Origin: Trichopria drosophilae
Taxonomy: Eukaryota; Arthropoda; Insecta; Hymenoptera; Diapriidae
NCBI GenBank assembly: GCA_030407085.1
Contig: CM059584.1
Coordinates: 138,188,001 to 138,252,000, forward strand
Direction of reading: 5' to 3'
DNA length: 64,000 nt
In this document: positions 21,522 through 32,182 of the stretch, one piece after another
Position numbering within the stretch: the first letter of the stretch is position 1
Layout of the letters: each line of letters starts with the position of its first letter
Notes under the pieces: generated by a model
What the model saw: the letters and a program-made list of their open reading frames with translations, nothing else
Database searches by the model: none
What the model was told of the DNA's origin: nothing
Program-made: the position numbers and the translations under genes

Positions 21522-23991
21522 TACAGGGTGAATTTCTTACGATGGAACATAGGGCATCCTATGTTATTCTGTTCATCCAATGGCGATTGAGCTTTGGTAA
21601 TGTAACTAGATCAGTCAACCAATCATGTGGGTTACATTTTTATGCTAAATTTTAAAGGTTCAAAATTCCTCGTCTTTTTCCGCCATATGCATTTTCGACT
21701 AAAATTTTAAAACGTAAGATGGTTGTTAATAAGCAAAATTAAGAACAGATTTGAAGAATATTGGTAAAAAGTAAAAATGTCAACTTTCTCTGTACGAGAA
21801 AAGACTAGGATAATACAATTGTGTTATAGTGGACAAAGTTTACGTGAAGTAAGAGATCACTTTGCTGTTGAATTTGAAAATACTCAAATTCCTAGCATCA
21901 GCACAATTTCAAGGATTGTCCAATACTTTGAAGACCATGGACGAGTAGAAAATGTTCCTGTAGTAATACGCCGTCCAGCTCGTATAGTAGACGAGGAAAC
22001 ACAAATTAACATTTGCGCAATGATTGAGGCCGAACCACCTACTTCCTCCAGGACACTGGCTCGTCAGTTAGGTGTGTCGCAATCAACTGGTTTAAAAGTT
22101 CTCCATAAACATGGATATTTTCCCTACAAAATACACGTGCATCAAGAATTGCGGCCTGGGGATGAAGAATGCAGAATGATTTTTTGTGATCATATGATAA
22201 ATTTAATAAACGAAGATAATCAAAAAGTAAACACTATATGTTTTAGCGATGAGTGTATTTTTCACGTCAAATGTGCACCAAATCGTCAAAATACAAGGCA
22301 TTGGGCTACTACAAATCCTCGTAAAGTGCAAGGCTTACGCACCCAATATCAAAGAAAAATAATGGTCTGGGTAGGCTTAGTTGGTACACATATTGTTGGA
22401 CTTATTTTTATAAAAGACAATTTAAATGGTGAAATGTATTTAAAAATGCTCGAAGACATTGTAACACCAACCCTTAAACAATTCGAAGAGGAGGTAAATA
22501 TTAAAAATATATTATAGTTTTCGTAATATAATTATTTCAGATAACTAGGAAAATTTTTTCTAGGATGGAAATAGAATTTATTTTCAGCCAGATGGTACCC
22601 CGCCACATAGTGTAGCACAAGTAACGGCACATCTAAACGAACATTTTCCGAATTATTGGATAGGTCGATATGGGCCAATACGCTGGCCTGCACGTTCACC
22701 AGACCTAACTCCGCTCGATTTTTTTTATGGGGTTATGTTAAAAATAAATTATACGAACAAAACATAGGAATTGCAGACCGAAATTATCCATATATTAAAC
22801 TCCATCACCTTACATGTAATGCAGAACGTTTATAAAGAATTTTATGATCGTTTAGGATATTGTGCAGCTGCTGAAGGGCAGCTATTTGAACACTTGATTA
22901 AGTAGTTTTTATTAAATGTTTATATTTATTAGCTCATTTATGCGTAAAAACAAATTCTGAATGATTATAAAACGTTATTTATTTTCAATAAAATGTATGG
23001 TATTTTTTTAAAAGTTACACCTTGTACAAGTAAACACATAATTTTAAAACATTAATTTTTCACTTTTTCACATTAATTTTTCACTGTTTCACATTCACTT
23101 TTCATTTCTGCACTAATTAATAATAAACTTCTTTGGCACTTGCACGATGTATGGCAGATATCACTGCTGAACAGTGTGTTTATTGTTAACCTGCCAATAA
23201 TTGATAATGCGTCACAAATAGGTAACGTTATCAATAACGTAAATTCATGCCGGTATCGAGTAGGTCCTTAACATCCATGGCTGAATTATTTCTATATTGT
23301 TGCCAATGAATAACAGTTATATCAGCATCTCAAAAAAAGAATGTGCCATAAGATAAATTCTTATTTAATTAATTAATTATTGTAATATGAAAATTATAAA
23401 AACTGTTAAACTTATCTGAAGCTGCATTTTCCAACGTCGTATAGTAGTTCTGCTTCTTGACATGTCCTCCCATAAAAATGTAGTCGAATAAATTTGAAAC
23501 GTTGCAGTAGAATGAACTGATATTTGATACAACTTTCTGATGAGGAAAGCACAGTTGTTTCTTTGCACTATAACACGCCCCATGGAACATAACTGCAATC
23601 CAGAAACAAGACACGACACGATAAAACCTTTATCCCTTCCTCTCATATGAGCAGCCAATTTCTGAATAAAATCTGAAAATAATTTAATTTATTAATAAAT
23701 ATTTTTTAAAACAGATCTTACCTAATCGTGTTACACATCACACTTGATTCCGAATGTAAGAAAAAATCCGAATTCTGTTTCACAGAATTGTTTTAAAATT
23801 TCCCGTTGAATGATGCTATAATTAACGATTAGTTCATTTTTCAAAATTCTCTATCTTACAGATGTAACAATAAAAACAGCAAACAATTTTTGTAACGATA
23901 CCTATCCTCTGTGTTTTGACAATTGACTCCATACAGATTCAATCCACATGATTGGTCGACTGATATTCCGCCGTTAGAAATTCACCCTGTA
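21522..23991 (+). mobile_element. Tc1/mariner transposon with TA target duplication
   Basis: The ends are inverted repeats of about 24 bp (TACAGGGTGAATTTCTTACG and its complement) between TA at 21520-21521 and 23992-23993. It encodes one transposase on the + strand. At 2.47 kb it is longer than a usual mariner because about 1.1 kb of noncoding sequence follows the transposase. That tail has two overlapping minus frames (23369-23658) without a recognisable domain. Confidence 0.9.
21777..22905 (+). pseudogene. Mariner-type transposase, intron-containing and frameshifted
   Basis: From the ATG at 21777 the N-terminus has a paired helix-turn-helix (MSTFSVREKTRIIQL, SISTISRIVQ, LARQLGVSQST). The DDE core has Asp1 in FSDECIF. 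A 70-bp segment, 22494-22563, has intron ends (GAG|GTAAAT...TTCTAG|GAT), and removing it restores the frame into FQPDGTPPH (Asp2) and RSPDLTPLDF (Asp3). Between Asp2 and Asp3 lie 41 residues, the DD41D spacing. A T-run at about 22719-22726 appears one base short, and a second shift follows. The C-terminus ends at TAG 22903. The enzyme is probably inactive. Known role: cut-and-paste transposition. Confidence 0.85.
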
Positions 23992-24207
23992 TAATCGAAA
24001 ATAAATAGTTACAATTCGTATGCCAAATCAATCAAACCGAACTATAACCAAATTTAGTTCGATAAACGAGGGGTTACTATGGCAAGGCGATGAAGCTGGA
24101 CACAATGAATATACTATATGATGCATAGAATTTTCTAATGTGCAGAATTCGAGAAAAGTGCAAACCGTCAATGTGCCCCAGCCGCCAATTAACCCCAGTC
24201 TCCCCTA

Positions 24208-25800
24208 TAGCGCCACAATTTCCTATAGGTTCGCTGAAGTAGACAATTCAGCGGACCTTTAGAATGCCTGTCGCCTTTTCCGGAAGAAGCCCAATGCGGG
24301 GGCAGGTGTCGGGGGATGCCTGGAGGGCATACATTGCGGAGATATTTCCCCCGGAAGGGTCCACTACGGAGACGTTCTACAGCACTTTCGACCCTGCCTT
24401 AGACTCACCTATCACCTTGTCGGAAATTAGAGATAATATTAGGAAGTTGAAGGTGGGAAAGGCAATTGGCTCGGACGAAATTCCAGCTGAGCTTCTTAGG
24501 CTTTTTCATGATGCGTGATTCTCCCACCTTCTGCTTCTCTTTAAGAAAATTCTGTCCGCCGAGACCTGCCCCACGGGCTGGGCTCGCGCTTCGTTATTTT
24601 CGCTATTTGAAAAAGGAGCACGGGATGAGCCGGTAACTTATCGTCAAATCGCGATAACGAATGCTAATGCTAAAGTCTTTTCACAGATTCTATGTAAACG
24701 CCTGACTGAATGGACTTTGTTAAGGGAACTGTTGCCAGAAGAACAAGCCGGTTTTCGCAGCGGGAGAAACACGGAAGACAATATCTTCGCGCTTCTCGCC
24801 ACCACTCCAGTGCACCACTCAAATCTTGCTTAGACGGCAAAAAGCCAAAGTATTTGGCCTTTTTGTCGATTTTAAAAAAGCCTTCTATTCGATCTCGCAT
24901 GAGCTCCTCTGGCGAAAGCTCGGTCTTGGCGTCAGCGCTAAATTTTTTTACTCGGGTAACCCTCCAACTTCTGAATTCAATGTAACGCGAGGGGTTCATC
25001 AGGGGGAAATTTTAAGCCGGCTGCTGTTTATATTGTACATTTCTGATATTGTGGCAATCTTCCGGGAGAGGGACGCGCGTGGGGTGGATGTTTCCCCCTC
25101 TTGCGATTTGATGTTGTTGCTTTATGCCGACGATCTAGCTAACTTTACATTCTCTCCAGCGGATCTTAGAAGAAAGTTATATTTGCTCTCGGAATATTGT
25201 CTCCAAAACCACCTTATAGTAAACACTAACAAAACCAAGATCGTTTGTTTTAGGAAAGCAGGTCAACAGGATGCGTATTCCAAATAGTTTTTATATAAGG
25301 ATAGTCCGGTCGAAGTTGTGACCGACTACCGATTCATGGGGGTTGTGTTATCCTCCTTAACGCGGGGTCTCCTGCTCACGGAGGATGCCAAAGTTAGGAC
25401 AAACGCTGCGGCAGCTGTAGTCTTGTCGATAGTGCACTCGGCCAAGATAGACGTATGGGACTCGTTTTGGAAGCTGTATAACACAATGATCATTTCTGTT
25501 TTACTGTACGCGGCACCGTTTTGGGCTCTACGTAACTTGGACAGGTTGGAATCCGTGCAGATAGGATTTTAAAATAAAAAACTTTTTAACTTGCCCAGAA
25601 GCACCCCGGCTTATCTGGCGCGTCTCGAACTCGGCATTCCCGTCCATAGCGGTAGAAATCCTCTCGGGAACGGTCAAATGGATAATCAAAACACTCAAGC
25701 TGCCGGATTCCAGGCTCCCCAAATTACTTTTGCTCCGCTTGAAGGAGCTGGCATCAACTATGACACCTAATGATGCTTTCAATTACTGGAAAGTGCTGGC
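24208..25800 (+). pseudogene. LINE reverse transcriptase half
   Basis: It continues the LINE interrupted at 19961. Frames 24264-24518, 24600-24835, 24826-25287 and 25318-25572 together give RT blocks: KVGKAIGSDEIPAELL, EEQAGFRSGRNTEDN, FVDFKKAF (catalytic Asp), RGVHQGEILS, the active site LLYADDLANF, then NTNKTKIVCF. At least four stops or shifts occur, so it is dead. The tail after about 25572 keeps decayed C-terminal coding. No poly(A) tail was located. Confidence 0.85.
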
Positions 25801-26335
25801 GTAGGCGATCTGTGGCTCAATTTTAACGCGGATCAATGGGAATAATCAGGTTCTCTCTTAGTTTCAAAATTTGCCGACAGCTGGGGAAAAGACGACTTCA
25901 GAGTCTTTTTTATGTCATATTCTGTTCAGCTGGAATTTTTCTTGTAACTTCGACTAGTCGAGTCCAATTTTCTTAATAATTGACAGATTCCTTTTAAAGT
26001 GGTTCTGGAATAACATGGAATGCGCCTTTTCTATATGAACGGATAAAATAATAAATATTTGAACCATTGTGAGGAATTCTATTTTTACACCTTTTACATG
26101 AACGTAAAGTAATGTTGACATTCCCGACATAGTTAGGATTTTTTTGTTAACTTTACTTGACGCAAAAAAGTAAATAATAAAAAGCAGACGGTTTTGCCGG
26201 TTAAAAATACTTTTTTTAAAAGATATACCGCAAAAATCACAATCACTTCCCTTTTGCCTAATTTTTTTTTTAAAGTATGTCTGGAATAAAAATCGTATAA
26301 TTCGGCTTCGAAATACTCGATTTCGGTCTATGACC
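25801..26335. other. AT-rich DNA without a recognised gene
   Basis: I see no ORF, RNA gene or repeat with clear ends between the LINE remnant and the next TIR element. Confidence 0.4.
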
Positions 26336-26937
26336 TCCCTGGTAAAAATGAAGCGTACACTTTAAATGTACAGGAAATGTACACGAAGGGTACGTACCCT
26401 TCATGTACTTTTAAGTTCCCTTTCGCTTGACGAGAGTACAGGAGTGAATTTGGACATTTTAAGGGTATTCGCGTACACCTCATGGAAAGTACTTCGAGAG
26501 TGAATGAAAGGTACGGGTAGATTTTTAAGAGTACACTTTCGATAATCATATTTAAGTGTACTATATTCTTATTAGGAATGAAACAAGGCGTACGGGAGTG
26601 TATTTAATGAAGCGTTATTCGAGATGAAATAAAGCGCACGAATATTTTTGTTTCGATAGTTCAAGTTTCTAATAGGATGTAAGTGCACACCTTTTGTTAA
26701 GAATTAATGAATACATTCATATGCTAAATAAAGCGTTCAGTACGCCTTTATAAAAAGAAATGACTCAGAACTTTATACTTTAAAGCTTTGTAAATTGGAG
26801 CATGTTCAAGTGATCTTAATATAAAAATATAAACACATGAGGAATACAACAAGTCTCGTCGAATACCTGAAGCAAGGTTAGAGGGCAGGAATGTAACAAA
26901 TGAAATATCAACAATATTTAACAATAATTACGTTATA

Positions 26938-27298
26938 CAGTCGAGCCTCCGTATGGACTTCCCTCTTATGGACTATCTGTTTTATGGACTTTTTTCTCCC
27001 CCAATTATGGACTTTTCCCTCTGTCGCTGTTTATCGCCTTCCCCCACTTTTGTGCTTACCGAGGTTCTTTGGGTTCGGTTCGGCAAATCGGTTGTATGTA
27101 TGTACAAACATACATAAATACATACATATACATACATACAATACATATGTACATGTGCCGCCTTTCACTCGTACTTGTAGCGCATGCGCGTTAGTCAGAA
27201 CGAAAGGCGACGAAGTAGGGGAAGCGCTCTCTTCCCTTCATTGACCATATTTGGGATCGGAGCATTCCCGATGAGTCCATGATACGGAGGCTCGACTG
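26938..27298. mobile_element. pogo/Tigger-like MITE with TA duplication
   Basis: The inverted ends CAGTCGAGCCTCCGTATGGA and ATACGGAGGCTCGACTG lie between TA at 26936-26937 and 27299-27300. Inside, ATGGACTT is repeated at the left end. It contains CATACATACATA-type short repeats and no ORF of note. CAG ends and TA sites fit pogo-derived MITEs. Confidence 0.8.
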
Positions 27299-27506
27299 TA
27301 TATATACAGGGTCATCGAAAAGTATCGGACCCCCCTAATATCTTCAGTTAGAATGCACTTAGGAGAAAATGTCCAATAGCAAAGTTGTATGGTTTCAAGC
27401 GGGGAGTAAGGTGATGACCTTGACTTTGACCTTGACCATGTCCTTCAAGTCATTTCAAGGTCAATCTTATTTTTTTAAATAGAACTCCCCACATTTTATT
27501 GCATAT

Positions 27507-27756
27507 TCTTATAGCTTATCTAGAGAGCTTTCCAAAACACTATAATAAAATATTTTTTTATTAAGTACTTTTTGAATTATAAAGGTTTGAAGATAACAAT
27601 TTGTTAAGTGGTGTGCGAGTCCGACCAGTTAAGGCAAGATATTCTACATTTTGTGTCAAAAAATTGTTAACTTCAAACCTTTATAACTCAAAAAGTACTT
27701 AATAAAAAAATATTTTATTATAGTGTTTTGGAAAGCTCTCGAGATAAGCTATAAGA
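27507..27756. mobile_element. Palindromic MITE inserted in the left TIR
   Basis: Near-perfect palindromic ends TCTTATAGCTTATCT and GAGATAAGCTATAAGA are flanked by ATAT at 27503-27506 and 27757-27760. The right TIR of the host element lacks the insert and has a single ATAT there, which gives the empty site and a 4-bp duplication. Length 250 bp, noncoding. Confidence 0.85.
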
Positions 27757-28199
27757 ATATGAGCAATTCCACGTGAAGCGGATCAGTCATGTATCAGAAA
27801 ATGTTCCAATTTTGCTCATCGATAGTTCTCAGTGAGATAAAATGTTCTACCAAACATTTTTTTTTAAATTCAAAACTCGTCGACTTATACACAATTAAAA
27901 ATTTCGGGTCTTTTTTTTTAAAAAATTCGTAACTATATCGTGTTTTCGTTTTAAGAAAAGTTATTAAATAGAAGTTGTGAGGAAATATCTATAGTTTAAA
28001 GTGAAATTATACTCAATGCAAAAAAAATTATTTTCCCATTATTTATTCAACAATATATTTTTAAATAATTTTTTTAACTACCAAGAGTATCATCGAAAAA
28101 TACAAAAAAAATACCTTCATAAACTTTGAACCCTACTGCATGCTACAAAAAAATTTGAAAGACGTGTTTTGCTTCGTTCGCGAGAAAATGATTTTTGAA

Positions 28200-28350
28200 T
28201 TTTTTCCGTCCCGGCAAGATGTATTCCGCGAGCGGTCGCGCCGCGGCGGGCCATTGGCGGCGTTCTCCCGCCGTAAGCATTGAACGCGATATACCGCGGT
28301 CGCGCAGACGGGCCGCCGATGACTACATTCCACCTTCGCGCGACCCGCAG
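28200..28350 (+). promoter_or_regulatory. GC-rich zone upstream of the long-TIR transposon ORF
   Basis: A CpG-rich block (GCGGTCGCGCCGCGGCGG, CGCGATATACCGCGGTCGCG) sits between the left TIR and the ORF in otherwise AT-rich DNA. A promoter or transposase-binding role is inferred from position. Confidence 0.3.
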
Positions 28351-28488
28351 CTGTTATTTCGCTGCTTTCCATTTTGGATGTGTTTAGGCTGATTTGAAAT
28401 AGAAGCGTAGAATTAATCTTCAAGATAATTTACTTACTTTTTTTGTTTTAATTCTTTTATTATAAAAACCGTTATTTCAACAAAAAAA

Positions 28489-30385
28489 ATGCCGGATAAA
28501 TTGTGTTGTAATCCTTTTCATTTAACTAATCACAATTGGATTAAAAAAGGAGTAGCTTCAGTAACACAACCCATGCGTGAAAAATTTCCCAATTTAGGTG
28601 ACTACATCTGTTTCACCTGCCGTATGAAACTTAATCCAGGCAATTTACCACCCACGCTGCCAATAATAGAACCAGAAAACGAACGTAATGAGGAGGCTTC
28701 CGATGAAGAGTTTGAAGATTTAATTTTAAACTCTAATCAATCAACAAAAGATGAAGAAGAGTGTGACGACATGCCATCAAGTCCACACAGTGGCAATTCA
28801 GAAAATGACCCATCATATGTAGGTGACGTTGGTCAAGAATTATTAAACGACATTAAAAAGCTGTATAATGAGGCAAATTCAGTAGGTGAAAAAATTAGAT
28901 ATTTAACCATGACTCCCCGCAGTTGGCCAATAAGAGAGTTGGAGCGAAATTTTAAAACCTTATTCAGAATGGCCAGAAAAGCAAAACAACTTCAGAGTGA
29001 ATGTGGATTTGGATCATCTCCAGATCCAAGGCCATCACGTACTCTTTCTGAATCAGTCGTGAAAAATGTAATTGACTTTTACAATTCTGACGATATCAGT
29101 CGCGTACTGCGGGGGAAAAAGGACTACATAACTATTAGGGATGCAAATGGCGTGAAGCATCAAATTCAAAAACGACTTATTTTGTGTAATTTAAAAGAAG
29201 CCTATGTTGAATTTAAATCACGACACCCTGACGATAAAATCGGCTTTTCAAAATTCGCTGAACTGCGTCCGAAAGAATGTATTTTAGCGGGACCTGCAGG
29301 AACACATACTGTATGTGTATGCAAAATACATCAAAATGTGAAATTGATGTTAGCAGGAATCAATTCAATATCACATTCAACTTCATTTACATACCAAGAG
29401 TTACTTCAGAAAACAATGTGTGTTCCGGTAACTTTCTCTTGTCACCTTAACGAATGTCAGAACTGTCCGGGTTCAAATTCTGCAATTAGAGAAATCGCCG
29501 ATATATTCGATGAAAATTACGTAGAAAATGTTACGTTTAGCAGGTGGACGAATACAGACCGTTCTACCTTGGAAAACGTGACAATGCCGATAGAAGAGTT
29601 TTTAGAAAAGTTGGGCGAAGAACTTGTTAAGCTGAAAGTTCACGACTTCATTGCTAAAGCGCAAAATGCATATTTGCAGCATATAAAATCTTCTCTGCAA
29701 CATGGCGAGTTCCTTGTAATTGCAGATTTTGCAGAAAATTATGCATTCTTGGTGCAAGATTCCATTCAAAGCTTTCGATGGAATAATAATCAAGCTACTG
29801 TACATCCCGTCGTAATTTATTATAAAGAAAACGATGACTTAAAACACATAAGCTTTGTAATAATATCGGAGGATCTGCATCATGATACCGTAGCCGTGTA
29901 TTTATTTCAAAAAAAGCTCATTCAGCAATTGAAGGGATTATTCGGAAACGAAAATATAAAAAAATTGATCTATTTCACTGATGGTTCTGCGGCGCAGTAC
30001 AAAAATAAAAGTAATTTTGTAAACATCACAAACGATAAACAGGATTTCGATATTGAAATCGAGTGGAATTTTTTTGCAACATCACATGGAAAAGAGATTA
30101 GCAGCGCGTGCAAGCCTGCAAAGAACGAATGCGAATCATATTTTAACAGCAATGGTTTTATATGAATGGGCAAAGACGTCTATAAAAACAATGTTTTTTA
30201 ACTACTGTACCACTGCAGAGTATATTGAAGTAAAAAAATATTTAGATCCACGATTCGAAAACGCTTTAACAATTCAAGGTACAAGGCAGTTCCACTGTTA
30301 TATTCCTGAATCTGTGCAGTTGATGACATGCAAAATCTTTTCTAATTCTGAAAAAACTGTTACACGACAAGTCACGCGTTTTTAA
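28489..30385 (+). CDS. Transposase-like protein of the long-TIR transposon (one frame break)
   Basis: The ATG at 28489 opens 558 codons to 30165. The N-terminus has a Cys pair motif (KLCCNPF...ICFTCRMKL), probably zinc binding, then an acidic linker (residues about 60-110). A middle region has CVCKIHQNVKLM and CQNCPG. An RNase H-like core follows, with candidate acidic residues in VIADFAENYAF and IYFTDGSAAQYKN. After FFATSHGK the frame is lost, and the protein continues in the frame of 30053-30385 (KRLAARASLQR...), suggesting a small deletion near 30090-30100. I recall similar ATSHGK...KRLAARASLQ proteins in arthropod genomes as transposon products, but cannot name the superfamily. The stop overlaps an AATAAA at about 30383. 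Confidence 0.75.
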
Positions 30386-30395
30386 TAAAGCATTC

Positions 30396-30460
30396 CGAAC
30401 ACACACACACACGCACACACGCACGCACGCGCGCACGCACGCACGCACGCACGCACACCG
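30396..30460 (+). repeat. (AC)n/(GCAC)n microsatellite
   Basis: ACACACAC passes into GCACGCAC repeats. A second short ACGCGCACGCACTCACACAC tract lies at 30530-30554. Confidence 0.9.
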
Positions 30461-31397
30461 GAGCGGGTGTGGAGTCAGTAAATACTGTGGAAATGACGAA
30501 CCACGGGGTCCTGATCTCTGGTGTGGCACGTACGCGCGCACGCACTCACACACGGGGTTAGAATTCTGCCACGTCCCCGCCGTTAACCCTGGATAACGCT
30601 AAGAGCAGTGTAGCTCTGGCCAAGTTCATATTTAACAATAGGAAACAATTATTATAATTATTTTACTTTATCAAGAATTTCATTCCTAATAAACGACCGC
30701 TTGCGGAATACATCTTGTCGGGACGGAAAAAATTCAAAAATCATTTTCTCGCAAACGAAGCAAAACACGTCTTTCAAATTTTTTTGTAGCATGCAGTAAG
30801 GTTCAAAGTTTATGAAGGTATTTTTTTTGTATTTTTCGATGATACTCTTGGTAGTTAACAAAATTATTTAAAAATATATTGTTGAATAAATAATGGGAAA
30901 ATAATTTTTTTTTGCATTGAGTATAATTTCACTTTAAACTATAGACATTTCCTCACAACTTCTATTTAATAACTTTTCTTAAAACGAAAACACGATATAG
31001 TTACGAATTTTTAAAATAAAAAGACCCGAAATTTTTAATTGTGTATAAGTCGACGAGTTTTGAATTTAAAAAAAAAATGTTTGGTAGAACATTTTATCTC
31101 ACTGAGAACTATCGATGAGCAAAATTGGAACATTTTCTGAGACATGACTGATCCGCTTCACGTGGAATTGCTCATATGCAATAAAATGTAGGGGGTTCTA
31201 TTTAAAAAAATAAGACTGACCTTGAAATGACCTTGAAGGACATGGTCAAGGTCAAATTCAAGGTCATCATCTTACTCTCCGCTTGAAACCATACAACTTT
31301 GCTATTGGACATTTTCTCCTAAGTGCATTTTAACTGAAGATATTAGAGGGGTCCGATACTTTTCGATGACCCTGTATATATTTAAGGGTACTTACGT

Positions 31398-31402
<5 letters not shown>

Positions 31403-31481
<79 letters not shown>
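31403..31481 (+). repeat. (AT)n microsatellite
   Basis: About 78 bp of uninterrupted AT lies just outside the right end of the long-TIR transposon. It produces an artefactual Ile/Tyr frame. Confidence 0.95.
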
Positions 31482-31488
<7 letters not shown>

Positions 31489-32182
31489 TGTCCAGGCGAA
31501 GTGTGGCATACTTATATTTACAATCATGTTTGCTATTTCACATCAAAATGCATTTTTTCTGTACACTATAAATACATAATACGTACGCACATTTGTAAAT
31601 TGTGCGAAAATTCGAAGACATTCGGTATGGTCACATTTCGAAAAAATTATTCTTTCTTAAGGTTTGGAAATTTTCAAAATTCATTTATATGTATTAATCG
31701 ACTTGAGGTCATCCCCCTTTCAATAACTCCCGAAATTTTATCATATTTCGCGTATCTCTTGTCGTTTTCGAGATAATTAAGAATTTTTTAAAATGCTAAC
31801 ATATAACACAAATATCATATGACGTTATAAATAATGATCAACAGTGGTTCGTGTCGCCAGCGGTCGTTGATCTCGTAAAGCATCCTTGTTGAGGAACAAT
31901 ACTTGAATAGGTGACTGCTTCAGATCAGCTTTTTTTAAGATAATTTATTTAGCTTAAAGAACGTTTAAAAAGTATTAAAATTAAATAATAAACTAAAAAC
32001 AAGAAAAAAATAACATATTTTATTGAAATCTCTTATTGTACTCTTTGGGAAGCGGTATTTAAGTGTACGTACTTTTCGTGTACTCTTATCGTAACGTACA
32101 CGAAGCGTATGTACTCTTCATGTATTTACCTTTAATTTCACTCTTACTGTACTCTTCGTGTACGCTTCCAGTTTTACCAGGG

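Larger units (their letters stand above)
19964..24205. mobile_element. TA-flanked TIR transposon ending GGGGAGACTGGGG
   Basis: The ends are 24-25 bp inverted repeats (GGGGAGACTGGGGTTAGTTGG on the left; one mismatch on the right) between TA dinucleotides at 19962-19963 and 24206-24207. Removing the element with one TA rejoins the host LINE in frame, which fixes the boundaries. Subterminal copies of CCGCCAAT-TGCCCC occur at about 20187-20215, 21232-21275 and 24165-24185. No transposase of its own is seen. It contains palindromic modules, a tRNA-like head and a mariner. Without the mariner it is about 1.8 kb. Confidence 0.85.
27303..31378 (+). mobile_element. Long-TIR DNA transposon with a transposase-like ORF
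   Basis: The TIRs are about 690 bp each. The left is 27303 to about 28245, less a 250-bp MITE; the right is about 30680-31378. Both begin TATACAGGGTCATCGAAAAG and end in GGAATACATCTTGTCGGGAC-type sequence. The arms remain highly similar, so the element is fairly young. TCAAGGTCA / TGACCTTGA sites cluster near each end. Between the arms lie a GC-rich promoter-like zone (28200-28350), the ORF at 28489-30385 and an (AC)n run. Ends next to TATA leave TA or TATA as the possible target duplication. Confidence 0.85.
26336..32182. mobile_element. Outer TIR element with GTACACGAAG subterminal repeats
   Basis: The left end CCCTGGTAAAAATGAAGCGT (26336) pairs with the right end CGCTTCCAGTTTTACCAGGG (about 32163-32182). 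Both subterminal zones are crowded with GTACACGAAG / CTTCGTGTAC words and GTACGTAC palindromes (26352-26545 and 32060-32165). It contains a pogo-like MITE, the 4.1 kb long-TIR transposon and an (AT)n run. No target duplication is clear, so it is old. No transposase of its own was found. Confidence 0.65.

Noticed and set aside
23369..23658. Minus-strand gene inside the mariner
   Set aside because: Two overlapping frames with no domain and no splice or promoter signals; left as unexplained extra DNA.
30266..30553. Minus-strand Cys/Val/Arg-rich ORF
   Set aside because: It reads through the (AC)n/(GCAC)n repeat antisense to the transposase.
31330..31527. Minus-strand ORF rich in Ile/Tyr
   Set aside because: It is a translation of the (AT)n microsatellite.
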